NCBI RefSeq assembly: GCF_964204645.1
Contig: NC_134028.1
Coordinates: 13,257,263-13,321,262 of the forward strand
Source: Tubulanus polymorphus
Lineage: Eukaryota; Nemertea; Palaeonemertea; Tubulaniformes; Tubulanidae
DNA length: 64,000 nucleotides
Direction: 5' to 3'
In this document: piece after piece, positions 35,033 to 45,902 of the stretch
Layout of the letters: every line of letters begins with the position of its first letter
Position numbering within the stretch: the stretch's first letter is position 1
Notes under the pieces: model-generated
The model's database searches: none
Told to the model about the DNA's origin: nothing
The model's input: only the letters and a program-made list of their open reading frames with translations
Translations under genes and position numbers: made by a program

Positions 35033-35814
35033 ATGGAAGCAAATAAGAAGTACTACTGTCCAACATGTAAAATCAATATAGATAAATCCCAAAAAGCAAT
35101 AAAACTAGAACACATTTAGAAAATAAATTTAAGTTAGAATATAAAGATGATATAAGCTTATTAGAAACTAAATTAGATGAATTAAAGAATGAAAAAGAAA
35201 TATATAAATGTGATACATGTAATCAATCATTCAGTGATAAAAGATATTATAAAGAACATTTGTAATCTAAAAGTCATATTAGAAATATGAATAATGATAA
35301 CTTATTTTCATTAGGCCTATTTAACATAAGAAATTATATCTCAGCAACAAATTTAGTGTATGGAAGACAATATAAAATTGATCATATTTTTATAATCAAT
35401 CAAATATTATCAAATGTAGCATATTTAATTATTGAACTGATGGATAATGGAATCAAAAATCCTAACATATTTAATACAGTTTTAAATTTTAAAGGAACTT
35501 TAGATGAAAACATTCTTAAAACTCCTTTCAATGAAAGAAAAAGTGATATAATACTTTCTAAAGATTACAATGATTTGATTTACTTAAGAATTGAAAAAAG
35601 ACAATTATATTATTTCAATTTTGATAATAAACAAATCATCTATAATGAAAATTCATCAAATAGGCCTATTGGTATTCAATGTAAATTAGATAATGAACAA
35701 TCATTCAAAGATGTTGCAGTTCAATGTAATTTAGATTATGAATTTAGAAAATTCAATCCTAATGAAAAAGTGTATTGTTATTGTGGTGGCAAATATTTAA
35801 AATCACATAAATAA
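35033..35814 (+). pseudogene. Virus-like gene 1: protein with two C2H2-type zinc segments
   Basis: ATG at 35033 opens MEANKKYYCPTCKINIDKSQ with a following histidine; a frameshift near 35110 leads into a coiled-coil-like lysine/glutamate segment and a second finger (YKCDTCNQSFSDKRYYKEH). An in-frame TAA at 35263 is followed in the same frame by a 175-codon stretch to 35814 ending YCYCGGKYLKSHK. N-terminal Cys2-His fingers with KxH tails are common in large eukaryotic DNA viruses and Polinton-like elements (family knowledge). The remaining 170 residues are unrecognised. Codons are heavily A/T-ended, unlike SEC31. Two lesions make it a pseudogene. Confidence 0.55.
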
Positions 35815-35985
35815 AGCATTATCAGACAATCAACCATATCGAATATGAAATGAATAATAATTCTATATTGAAATAAGATTAAGCTGTATGTTTCAAATAT
35901 CATAACTCAAAAATTATAATTCAACTCTAAATATTCATATTCAAAATAAGATATTTCAAATTACTTAATTTTTTTCTTTAAATAA

Positions 35986-36193
35986 ATGGATGATTTCAGC
36001 ATTCCAATTGGAAAAAGTGATTTGAAACATTATTTAGTGGCTGGAGGTTTAATATTGGCTGCGCTTTTCTTATCAGTAAGGATTTGATTAATGAAAATAT
36101 TAAATTGAGCAAGAAATTAAAGAAGTTAAATGGAAACAATCACAGAAATAAAAAGCATAAAAAAATTAATTTAGAAAATGATATTGAGGATTA
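35986..36193 (+). pseudogene. Virus-like gene 2: small single-helix membrane protein
   Basis: Start MDDFSIPIGKSDLKHY, then a hydrophobic helix (LVAGGLILAALFLS, residues 17-30). A frameshift near 36070 ends the frame at about 36087; the other frame continues with DLINENIKLSKKLKKLNG and a strongly basic then acidic tail to TAA at 36191. The architecture, a short N-terminus, one helix and a charged tail, is that of a tail-inserted minor membrane protein. No family recognised. Confidence 0.45.
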
Positions 36194-36241
36194 AAACAGC
36201 ATCTTTTAATTTCACTTATTCTATATATTTTAACTATAAAA

Positions 36242-36554
36242 ATGAGTGAAAATAAGGTAGGCCCTATTAGAAATATTACATCTAATATATAAAAATCAAC
36301 AGAATATTAAATCAATTATTATGATTTCAGGTTTATTTTCATTCTCAGTTTATACTATAAAACAGTTGTTAGAATTTTATGATAGCTGTAAAATTAGATA
36401 TACAGAATTGAAAGAAAATATAAATTATCTATCAGATCGAATAAATAATATCAAATGCTGTGAAATATGCAATAAAAAATATAAAAATAAAAAAAGTTTG
36501 AGAAATCACATGTATATTCATGAGCTTAACAATAAACTGTATATTTCAAATTAA
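36242..36554 (+). pseudogene. Virus-like gene 3: C2H2-finger protein
   Basis: ATG at 36242 gives MSENKVG, and the frame is lost at GTAGGCCCTA (36255-36264). The alternative frame continues LLEILHLIYKNQQNIKS through a hydrophobic stretch (ISGLFSFSVYTI) to a helical region and a C-terminal finger CCEICNKKYKNKKSLRNHMY then IH (C-x2-C-x12-H-x3-H-like), ending at 36554. Deleting GGCC from the DNA would restore the frame, an observation rather than a proven history. Spacing to gene 2 is 48 bp and to gene 4 only 26 bp, the tight packing of viral genes. Confidence 0.5.
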
Positions 36555-36580
36555 GTTTTTAATAAAAATATCTATAATAA

Positions 36581-37075
36581 ATGGAACAGCCACAAACTAT
36601 AAATATTACGCATAGTGTTGTTAATATACATCAGAAGTCATGTTCTAAGTGTAAAATAAATAAGCCATTTACAGATTATTATAAATGTAATATTAGCAAA
36701 GATGGTAAAACTTATTATTGCAAAACTTGTTGTAAACTAAATAATAAACAATATCGAGCAAAAAATCCAGAAAAGTGGAAAGCTTATAATAAACAATGGA
36801 GAGAAAATCACTCAGATTATATAGCAGAATGTAAGAGAGAATGGAAAGATAATAATATAGAACATTATCATGAGTATCAAAATAATTATCATAAAGAAAG
36901 GTGAAGAACAGATTTTAATTTTAAATTGAAACAATGTTTAAGTTCAAGATTATCAAAATTATTCAGTAAAGATAATCAGTCAGAAACACTAACAAATTTA
37001 TTGGATTGTTCAGATGAATTTCTAAAATCCTGGATTATATTTCAGTTCAATGATGAAATGAATATTAATAAATAT
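36581..37075 (+). pseudogene. Virus-like gene 4: HNH-endonuclease-type protein, truncated
   Basis: ATG 36581, 107 codons to TGA at 36902, then the same frame stays open to the junction with LINE sequence near 37070. The first part has a zinc segment KSCSKCKINKPFTDYYKC...YYCKTCC and a lysine/asparagine-rich repeat of PEKWKAYNKQW type. After the stop comes LLDCSDEFLKSWIIFQF with DEMN. That layout, an N-terminal zinc region followed by LLxCSxxxLxxWxxxQFxxxMN, precedes the HIDH nuclease motif in HNH-type homing-endonuclease-like proteins of giant DNA viruses and phages (family knowledge). Here the sequence stops just before where HIDH would be. So it is broken twice: an in-frame stop and loss of the active site. 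Confidence 0.6.
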
Positions 37076-37445
37076 AGCTGCAAAGCAGCGATAACGGGTT
37101 TTCTGCACAGTCTTAGAATCCTGTTCAACGGTGGATTTTAACAAAGCATTTGATAAGGCTCAACATCGGCCATTACTAAAGAGGCTATTAGGAAACAGTA
37201 TCAATGATAGGTCGTTTAAATGGCTCAGCAGTTATCTCTGAACGGAAACTTGTAACCGAAATCAACGGAACGCCTCCTCTTGGAATGAGACGGTCTAACT
37301 AGTGGAGTCACGCAAGGTAGTATCCTAAGTCGTCTTCTGTTTAATGTCCTGACAAATGACATACACAGTAATCCAAAATATACCAGACCGAGTAAATTTC
37401 CAAAACGACCTTAACACGCTGTTCGACCAAAAAACTTAATGTTCC
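37070..37445 (+). pseudogene. LINE reverse-transcriptase fragment (copy 2)
   Basis: AAATATAGCTGCAAAGCAGC then VDFNKAFDKAQH-type text, RLLGNSIND, WLSSYL, then GVTQGSILSRLLFN after a shift. Same left boundary as the other copies. It abuts the virus-like island and runs into a 31-bp array. Confidence 0.85.
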
Positions 37446-37722
37446 GACAAAACCACGGGGACAAAACCAAAATTATGAATTGTCGCGGGTGACAAAACCA
37501 TAATATTGAATTGTCACGGGCGACAAAACAAAAATAATGAATTGTCGCGGGCGATAAAACCAAAATAATGAATTGTCGCGGGCGATAAAACCACAATAAT
37601 AAATTGTCGCGGGCGTTAAAACCAAAATATTGAATTGTCGCGGACGACAAAAACAAAATATTGAATTGTTGCGTGCGACAAAACCAGAATAATGAATTGT
37701 CCCGGGAGACAAAACCAAACTA
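37446..37722. repeat. 31-bp satellite array 2
   Basis: About nine units, more diverged than other arrays (TTGTCACGGGCG, TTGTCCCGGGAG variants). Ends AAACCAAACTAGGGGTCCAGG, the junction with the 154-bp element that recurs at 47094 and 50007. Confidence 0.9.
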
Positions 37723-38337
37723 GGGGTCCAGGGACACCATGCTCACTTGGGAAGTGGTTTCAAATGCTCAACAATCTAACAATTTCAATACATAACGCCC
37801 TCTAGTGACCATATACAAAAACCAATGACCTTGAAACCCACCACAATCATAGAACATGTGAGCAGCTATGATTTTGTAATTGATTGTGATAACAAAATAT
37901 GCCTCGTTACCAATTTACTATGGAAATACTAAGTTATTCTACTATTCAACGCCCCTGGTGACCATATGCAAAACCCAATGACCTTAAAGCTCACCACAAT
38001 CGTAGTACATGTCATGAAATACAACTTTGCAATTGATCATAGTAACAAAATATGCCTAGGTACCAATCTAATAAGGAAATACTAAGCCATTCTACTATTC
38101 AACGCCCCCTGGTGACTATATGGAATAACTAATGTCCTTAAAAACTCACCACAATCATAGACGATGTCATGATCTACAACTTTGCAATGGATCATGGTAA
38201 CAAACTATGCCTAGGTACCAATCTAATAAGGAAAAACTAAGCTTTTCTACTATTCAACGCCCCCTGGTGACTATATTGAATAACTAATGTCCTTAAAAAC
38301 TCACCACAATCATAGACGATGTCATGAACTACAACTA
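37723..38337 (+). mobile_element. 154-bp-monomer element, four monomers
   Basis: CAACGCCCC(C)TGGTGAC recurs at 37947, 38100 and 38255 (steps 153 and 155) after a first diverged unit with ACGCCCTCTAGTGACC. Each unit has ACCTTGAAACCCACCACAATC-type and CAAAATATGCCTMGGTACCAA segments. The last unit is cut and passes into the GTCGCA module. Confidence 0.9.
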
Positions 38338-38795
38338 TGATTGTCAGCGACTGTGTGCGACTAGTTTCTGCCAGTCGCAAGAGCACGTAGGTCGGTTGTG
38401 ACAGTCGTGTCGCGTTGCAGAAAGTAGAACACGTGCGACTCCTTGTCACTGGCGTTGCTGACAGTCACAACCTGTCGCAAGGGAGCGTAGGTCGATGAGT
38501 CGTTGCGACACAATCGTCGCTGGCGGTCGCAGTGAATGGCCTCGCAGTGAGTCACAAGCCATCGCAAGGCCGACCCACCCCGACCCACCCCCGGCTTAAG
38601 TCATAGGAATTAAAGAAATACCAGTTTCATTGATGATGAAAAGTCTGGCTTATAAAGCTGTCTGCTCGGACGAAATTTTCAAAAAAATCTTCATTTTTGT
38701 CAATAAAATTGATAATTGTGATTGATCGTTACAAGTCAGAACCAGTAAATCACTAATTAACATGCACTTTAATAAATCTGATTCCTCCTTTACAG
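38338..38795. repeat. GTCGCA-rich module, copy 1, and linker
   Basis: GTCAGCGACTGTGTGCGAC, GCCAGTCGCAAGAGCACG, CAGTCACAACCTGTCGCAA: many GTCGCA/TGCGAC words in both orientations (38338-38590). It then runs on as CCGGCTTAAGTCATAGGAA and TTTATAAAGCTGTCTGCTC-type linker also found at 44450-44656. No coding sense. Confidence 0.8.
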
Positions 38796-39757
38796 TGAAC
38801 TTAGCTTTAACCTAGTAGAGGCTACTAGCCTATGTAGGCCTATGTATATGCGTAGGCCTAACATCCGGACAGATTGGTCGTGGGCCTATTGAATAACAAC
38901 CCTCCTAAATGTCGAAAATTTTGTTTTGAAGTTCAATCCAATGAGTCCGTTAATAAACGCAACAATTATACTGTGTTTGTTTGAGACAGTTAAGCTCAAT
39001 ACCGGTAGGCCTAAAGCCACGTAAAACTCGATAAACACTTCAAGCGACAAAGCGAACGATCTCCTTTCCCCCACAGCGAACGCTTACTCAAATTTGAAGT
39101 GTGACTCCAGCATACGGAAAGGAGTGTGTTATATACTTGTATTTAGTAAATACCTTGTGCATTTGACAATGATCGGTATGTACTGTAGGAAATATAGAGT
39201 ATTGATGGTATTGATATAGAGGTTGAAGCCCGCGGCCGAATAAAGTAATGTATTATTTTATTTTGATACCTCGTCGACATAACAGCTTTTCTCCGCTATA
39301 TCTCTTCGGCGTGTTTCGTTTAGACCTACGACTCCCCGGTACACTTATGATTTATCTTAGTAAATACACGGTTAATTTGATAAAGAAAAATAGGTATTGC
39401 TAAACTAACTGCATGACGCCCGCAGCCAAATCACTGGTAGTAATAAATTAATTTGTACTCGATTTGATTCCCATGATGAGGTGAAACTCGCAGCTGATCC
39501 CCGGAACGACGATGTAGTGACACACGTCGATTCGTCGATGTTTACGGCTCGACAGTGCTTTTAAAATCTAAAGTAGTAAATTTCCTGTATATCGGTAATA
39601 TGATTTTATGAAGAAAATGGGCTATTGTTAAAATTAGTTTTTTAAAACCGCGACAGAATGTGCAATCTTTGGGTAATAAATTTGTTAATCTATGCTTGAA
39701 TTGATAATTGATGTGACAAGAAACGTGCGGTAGATTTCGGAAAGAGGACTTAGAAAA
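38796..39757. repeat. R module, copy 2 (left-truncated, right-truncated)
   Basis: Begins at AGCTTTAACCTAGTAGAGGC instead of the array-proximal part, and stops at GAAAGAGGACTTAGAAA where the Penelope-like fragment starts. Confidence 0.85.
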
Positions 39758-39992
39758 TCACGATAGGTAGAACACAATATCCGTGTTGACGCGATGAGGA
39801 GAGAATCCCACAATGATAATAAAAAGTCCGAAAATGAAACTTCGAGATAGTAGTTTATTTCAACGTTTCGACTATATCCTAATAGTCATCTTCAGGAATA
39901 ATGAGATACTACAGAAATTATGAGATATATATACAATCCAGAGACAAAGAGACTAATTCAAGTAATCAGAGATGATACAACCTAAAGGAAAA
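39758..39992. mobile_element. Penelope-like element terminal sequence with hammerhead-like core
   Basis: GTAGTTTATTTCAACGTTTCG then ACTATATCCTAATAGTCATC and TTCAGGAATAATGAGATAC is the typical terminal sequence of Penelope-like retroelements. On the minus strand 39895-39865 reads CTGAAGA, T, GACTAT-TAGGAT-ATAGTC, GAAAC, resembling a hammerhead core with a 6-bp stem II. The extra T after CTGAAGA and no visible stem III make catalysis doubtful. Confidence 0.65.
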
Positions 39993-40091
39993 TTAACGAG
40001 ACCTAAAATCTGGCTCAGATATGTTGACGATGTTCTGGCTTTGGTTCCCTTTGACTTCAATGTTGATAACTTTCTTATATATTTAAAATGA
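39993..40091 (+). pseudogene. Penelope-like reverse transcriptase fragment
   Basis: 33 codons: LTRPKIWLRYVDDVLALVPF and FNVDNFLIYLK, then TGA. WxRYVDDV is the catalytic motif C of Penelope-like RTs, and the following xxFLxxLN pattern is also theirs. It is cut off at the junction with a 154-bp element (AAATGACCTTGAAACCCACC), so the rest of the RT and the GIY-YIG nuclease are missing. Confidence 0.8.
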
Positions 40092-41243
40092 CCTTGAAAC
40101 CCACCACAATCATAGAACATGAGAGCAGCTATGATTTTGTAATCGATTGTGATAACAAAATATGCCTCGTTACCAATTTAATATGGAAATACTAAGTTAT
40201 TCTACTATTCAACGCCCCCTGGTGACCATATGCAAAACCCAATGACCTTAAAACTCACCCCAATCGTAGTACATGTCATGAAATACAACTTTGCAATTGA
40301 TCATAGTAACAAAATATGCCTAGGTACCAATCTAATAAGGAAATACTAAGCCATTCTACTATTCAACGCCCCCTGGTGACTACATGGAATAACTAATGTC
40401 CTTAAAAACTCACCACAATCATAGACGATGTCATGAACTACAACTTTGCAATTGATCATGGTAACAAAATATGCCTTGGTACAAATATAGCAATACTAAC
40501 GTATTGTATTATTCAACGCCCCCTGATGGCCACATACAAAAACCAATGACCTTGAAGCTCACCAAAATCATAGAACACGTTATGGGCTGCAACTTTCCAA
40601 TTGAATATAGTAACACAATATGCTTAGGTATCAATTTAATGTGGAAAAACTTTTTCCCACCTACGAATGAGTACTGATGACACCAAGATGGCCGCCAATT
40701 GCGTCATAATTGGCTGATCAAAGATACCTGTCCCAGGTATAAAACATCCCTCTCTAAAGAATACCCATCAGCAATTGCAATGAGAAATGGCAAACCAGTA
40801 GGAAGCTACGTGACCTAGAATTCTGGCCAAAATTGACATTTTTGGGCACTAAAAAGGTCATAGGACGGCCATCTTGAGTCAGATCGACCCAATTTTCTTA
40901 TGCTGATGGGCCTTTGGTAGATTCAAATATAAACGAAAGATCAAGGTAATTGATCAAAGCGTCTTCAAAATTTCCCACGAAAACTTCGAAAATGTTTAAA
41001 AAGTGCTGATTTTGGCAAACAACAATGGCTGCCAGTCGGCCATCTTAAATCTGACAGGGCCAGTTTTTGGGCTGACGATGTGTCTAGGATAGATACATGT
41101 ATAAACCAAATATCAAGACATTACCTTGAAGCGTCTTCAAAACTTCCCAAAATAACTGGATTCCGTCTATGCACGGACGGACGGACGAAAAGTGAACGCA
41201 ATAGCCCGCTGGGACTAAAGTCCCAAGTGGACTGAAAAATAAT
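40086..41243 (+). mobile_element. 154-bp-monomer element, copy with complete right end
   Basis: Monomers start at about 40212, 40362 and 40518 (CAACGCCCCCTGGTGAC or TGATGGC), then a unique tail: TTTTCCCACCTACGAATGAG, AAGATGGCCGCCAATTGCG, GATACATGTATAAACC, then the short tandem ACGG (ACGGACGGACGGACG, 41174-41188) and an end GCAATAGCCCGCT-GGGACTaaAGTCCC (hairpin 41211-41224). Tandem core units, an ACGG-type microsatellite and a terminal hairpin recall molluscan pearl and other Helentron-associated nonautonomous elements (family knowledge; assignment inferred). Confidence 0.75.
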
Positions 41244-41815
41244 TGTCGCGGGCGACAAAACCAAAATATTGAATTGTCGTGGGCGACAAAACCAAACTAA
41301 TGAATTGTCGCGGGCGATAAAACAAAAATATTGAATTGTCGCGGGCAATAAAACCAAAATAATGAATCCTCGCAGGCGACAAAATCAAAATAATGAATTG
41401 TCACGGGCGACAAAACCAAAATAATGTATCGTCTCGGGCGACAAAAACAAAACATTGAATTGTCGCGGGCGAGAAAATCAAAATAATGAATTGTCGCAGG
41501 CGACAAAACCAAAATAATGAATTGTCGCGGGCGATAAAAACAAAATATTGAATTGTTGCGGGCGACAAAACCAAAATATTGAATTGTCGCGGGCGACAAA
41601 ACCAAAAAAAAATTGGCACGGGCGATAAAAACAAAATATAAAACCAAAATAATGAATTGTCGTGGGCGATAAAACCAAAATATTGAATTGTCGCGGGCGA
41701 TAAAACCAAACTAATGAATTGTCGCGGCGATAAAACCAAAATAATAAATTGTAGCAGGCGATAAAACCAAAATAATGAATTGTCGCGGGCGACAAAACCA
41801 AAATTATTGTTCTGT
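41244..41815. repeat. 31-bp satellite array 3
   Basis: About 18 units, several with internal deletions or an extra AAAATATAAAACC (41630-41645). Ends with the conserved TTATTGTTCTGTCGCGTTA and passes into R copy 3. Confidence 0.93.
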
Positions 41816-43137
41816 CGCGTTATTTTAGTTTTGTCGTTTGGTCATAATGTCGCCCTCATTTGCATATACGTGTTTTTTTTACGCATGGCCCTTATCAGCC
41901 ACCATACTAAAGCCTAAAGGTCGCGTAAAACTCGATAAACACTTCAAGCGACACAGCGAACGATCTCCTTTCCCCCACAGCGAACGCTTAACCTAGTAGA
42001 GGCTACTAGCCTATGTAGGCCTTTGTATATGCGTAGGCCTAACATCCGGACAGATTGGTCGTAGGCCTATTGAATTTAACAACCCACCTAAATATCGTAA
42101 ATTTTGTTTTGAAGTTCAATCCAATGAGTCCGTTAATAAACGCAACAATTGTACTGTGTTTGTTTGAGACAGTAAAGGTCAGTACCGATAGGCCTAAAGC
42201 CGCGTCAAACTCGATAAACACTTCAAGCGACACAGCGAACGATCCCTTTCCCCCACAGCGAACGCTTACTCCGAATGTCAAGTGTGAGTCCAGCATACGG
42301 ATAGGATTGTGTTATATACTTGTATTTAATAAATACCTTGTGCATTTGACAATGATCGGTATGTACTGTAGGAAATATAGAGTATTGATGCTATTGATAT
42401 AGAGGTTGAAGCCCGCGACCGAATAAAGTAATATATTCTTTTATTTTGATACCTCGTCGACATAACAGCTTTTCTCCGCTATATCTCTTCGGCGTGTTTA
42501 GTTTAGGCCTACGATTCCCCGGTACACTAAAGATTTATCTTAGTAAATACACGGTTAATTCGGTAAAGAAAAATAGGTATTGTTATACTAACTCCTTGAA
42601 ACCCGCAGCCAAATCACTGGCAGTAATAAATTAATTTGTACTCGATTTGATTCTCATGATGAGGAGAAACTCGCAGCTGATCCCCGGAACGACGATGTAG
42701 TAACACACGTCGATTCGTCGATGTTTACGGCTCGACAGTGCTTTTAAAATCTAAAGTAGTAAGTTTCCAGTGTATCGGTAATATGATTTGATGAGGAAAA
42801 TGGACTATTGTTAAAATCACTGTTTGAAGACCGCGACTGAATGTGAAGTCTGCGGCAATAAATTAGTTCATTTATACTTGAATTGATAATCGAAGTGACA
42901 GTCGGCCTGCGGGTTGATTTCGGGATGACGACTCGAAAAACATGTCGCCCCATTGAATGGGGCTAAATTTTCGATGTTTACGGCCCGACAGCGCTTTTGT
43001 AACGATGATTCGTGAAAAAACACGCGGGCTATTTGTAGATCTCAGTGAGCTGAACGATATTATATGGATTGTATATGAAACAGCGGTAAGGTAAAAAAGC
43101 CTATGTTCTTTTGGTAAAAATAGTGTGGAAGAAAATA
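41816..43137. repeat. R module, copy 3 (complete)
   Basis: The fullest uninterrupted copy, from ATTTTAGTTTTGTCGTTTGG through AACTCGATAAACACTTCAAG (twice: 41930 and 42212), the AATAAA-containing GAATAAAGTAATATATTC (42420), TTTACGGCTCGACAGTGC (42724) and TTTACGGCCCGACAGCGC (42976), to GTGTGGAAGAAAATAATAAT. No conserved open frame and no inverted termini. Confidence 0.85.
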
Positions 43138-43640
43138 ATAATAAATATAGCTGCAAAGCAGCGATAACGGGTTTTCTGCACAGTCTTTGAATCCTGTTTA
43201 ATGGTTAACACAGTTTTATAAGAGGAAGCTCGACAAACAGTCAATTAGACCTTCTTGAAGCCATGGACAACTGGACTTGATGTCCTATTTGACTCTGGAA
43301 AATGGAATGTTAGGCGATAATTACTCTTTATGATTTCGACAAAGCATTTGATAAGGTACAACATCAGCCATTACTAAACAAGGCTATTAGGAAACAGTAT
43401 CAATGATAGGTTGCCGAAATGGCTCAGCATTATATCTGAACGAAAACATGTAGCCGAAATCAACGGAACGCCTCATCTTGGAATAAGTCGGTCTAACTAG
43501 TGGAGTCACGCAAGGTAGTATCCTAAGTCGTCTTCTAATGTCCTGACAAATGACATAAACAGTAATCCAAAATATACCAGACCGAGTAAATTTCCAAAAC
43601 GACCTTAACACACTTTTAAATCAAAAAACTTAATGATCCG
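43138..43640 (+). pseudogene. LINE reverse-transcriptase fragment (copy 3, longest)
   Basis: After AAATATAGCTGCAAAGCAGC the text includes QLDLLEAMDNW-type sequence (43235-43275), the conserved segment upstream of motif A in Jockey/CR1-like RTs. It then has ISTKHLIRYNISH in one frame and the DFDKAFDKVQH reading in another (43338-43370), LGNSIND, and GVTQGSIL. Frameshifted at least twice. It is 160 bp longer than the other copies because it keeps the segment before motif A. Confidence 0.82.
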
Positions 43641-44110
43641 ACAAGAAAATCTTGTACGCTTTTTGTTTGAACCAAAACTTTTCTTCATTCTGAAAGCTAT
43701 GTTATTGTTGAAATAAAAAACTCTTTGTCCCGGCAAAAAAATTTGGTTGAGCGAAAACAATTTTTTCGAACGAATGTTTGAATGAAAACAATTCTGTTCG
43801 ATTGAACAAAATATTTAATACTTTTGGTTCGGAGAAAAAACTTTTTACAATATACTTGTTCGAACGAAAAACTTAATGTTCTGACAAGAAAATTCTGTTC
43901 AAATTTAAACGATTCTGTTAGATCGAACGATTGTTCGAAAGAAAAAACCTTTTGTTTCAACAAAACAGTTTGTTCAACTTTGTTCTAACGATTTTTTCAA
44001 ATTGGTTCAATCGAAAAGAATATTATTGGTTCGAACGAAATAAATTTTATTCCGTAGAAATAATTTACAAGCGAAAGGTCTTTTGAACGAGAAATAAGAT
44101 ATTTCTGGTG
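43641..44110. repeat. TTCGAACGAAAA-rich module, copy 1
   Basis: Dozens of degenerate repeats of GTTCGAACGAAAAAC, ATTCTGTTCGATYGAAC and TGTTCTGACAAGAAAA. Parts pair with each other as inverted repeats. No ORF of interest. Homologous to 56105-56620. Confidence 0.82.
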
Positions 44111-44656
44111 CTCCGCAGTCACTCAAAGCCGGACGTAGGTTGGCCTTGTGACGCGATGCGATCCTCGTGTTGCATCGCAAGTTTCGGTGCAAATCGGTTG
44201 CGATACGATTGTCAGCGACTGTGTGCGACTAGTTTCTGCCAGTCGCAAGAGCACGTAGGTCGGTTGTGACAGTCGTGTCGCGTCGCAGAAAGTAGAACAC
44301 GTGCCACTCCTTGTCACTGGCGTTGCTGACAGTCACAACCTGTCGCAAGGGAGCGTAGGTCGATGAGTCGTTGCGACACAATAGTCGCTGGCGGTCGCAG
44401 TGAATGGCCTCGCAGTGATTCACAAGCCATCGCAAGGCCGACCCACCCCCGGCTTAAGTCATAGGAATTAAAGAAATACCAGTTTCATTTATGATGAAAA
44501 GTCTGGCTTATAAAGCTGTCTGCTCAGACGAAATTTTCAAAAAAATCACAATTTTTGTCAATAAAATTGATAATTGTGATTGATCGTTACAAGTCAGAAC
44601 CACCAGTAAATCACAAATTAACATGCACTTTAATAAATCTGATTCCTCCTTTACAG
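44111..44656. repeat. GTCGCA-rich module, copy 2, and linker
   Basis: Same as 38338-38795 with over 100 bp more at the left (CACTCAAAGCCGGACGTAGG, TGTGACGCGATGCGATCC). Confidence 0.85.
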
Positions 44657-45754
44657 TGAACTTAGCTTTAACCTAGTAGAGGCTACTAGCCTATGTAGGC
44701 CTATGTATATGCGTAGGCCTAAAATCTGGACAGATTGGTCGTAGGCCTATTGAATAACAACCCACCTAAATATCGTAAATTTTGTTTTGAAGTTCAATCC
44801 AATGAGTCCGTTAATAAACGCAACAATTATATTGTGTTTGTTTAGTAAAGCTCAGTACCGGTAGGCCTAAAGCCGCGTAAAACTCGATGAACACTTCAAG
44901 CGACACAGCGAACGATCTCCTTTCCCCCACAGCGAACGCTTACTCCGAATGTCAAGTGTGAGTCCAGCATACGGAAAGGAGTGTGTTATATACTCGTATT
45001 TAGTAAATACCTTGTGCATTTGACAATGATCGGTATGTACTGTAGGAAATATAGAGTATTAATGGTATTGATATAGAGGTTGAAGCCCGCGGCCGAATAA
45101 AGTAATATATTCTTTTATTTTGATACCTCGTCGACATAATAGCTTTTCTCCGCTATATCTCTTCGGCGTGTTTAGTTTAGGCCTACGATTCCCCGGTACA
45201 CTAAAGATTTATCTTAGTAAATACACGGCTAATTCGGTAAAGAAAAATAGGTACTGTTATACTAACTCCTTGAAACCCGCAGCCAAATCACTGGTAGTAA
45301 TAAATTAATTTGTACTCGATTTGATTCTCACGATTCGTCGATGTTTACAGCTCGACAGTGCTTTTAAAATCTAAAGTAGTAAATTTCCAGTGTATCGGTA
45401 ATATGATTTGATGAGGAAAATGGGCTATTGTTAAAATCACTGTTTGAAGACTGCGACTGAATTTGAAGTCTGCGGCAATAAATTAGTTCATGAATACTTG
45501 AATTGATAATCGAAGTGACAGTCGGCCTGCGGGTTGATTTCGGAATGACGACTCGAAAAACATGTCGCCCCATTGAATGGGGCTAAATTTTCGATGTTTA
45601 CGGCCCGACAGCGCTTTTGTAACGATGATTCGTGAAAAAACACGCGGGCTATTTGTAGATCTCAGTGAGCTGAACGATATCATATGGATTGTATATGAAA
45701 CAGCGGTAAGGTAACAAAGCCTATGTTCTTTTGGTAAAAATAGTGTGGAAGAAA
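44657..45754. repeat. R module, copy 4 (left-truncated)
   Basis: Begins at the same AGCTTTAACCTAGTAGAGGC breakpoint as copy 2. Lacks one AACTCGATAAACACTTC block and a ~60-bp piece near 45330 present in copy 3. Confidence 0.85.
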
Positions 45755-45902
45755 ATAATAACAAATATAGCTGCAAAGCAGCGATAACGGGTTTTCTGCA
45801 CAGTCTTAGAATCCTGTTCAACGGTGGATTTCAACAAAGCATTTGATAAGGCTCAACATCAGCCATTACTGAACAGGCTATTAGGAAACAGTATCAATGA
45901 TG
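45755..45902 (+). pseudogene. LINE reverse-transcriptase fragment (copy 4, short)
   Basis: AAATATAGCTGCAAAGCAGC to GGAAACAGTATCAATGATGG; encodes VDFNKAFDKAQHQPLL and RLLGNSIND, then joins satellite-like sequence at GGCGCCCAAAAACAAAATAT. Confidence 0.85.

Noticed and set aside
42039-42402. Short frames in R modules (for example MLDSHLTFGVSVRCGG and MSPLINATIILCLFE on opposite strands)
   Set aside because: They occur on both strands of the same repeat, differ in length and frame between copies, and show no protein family.
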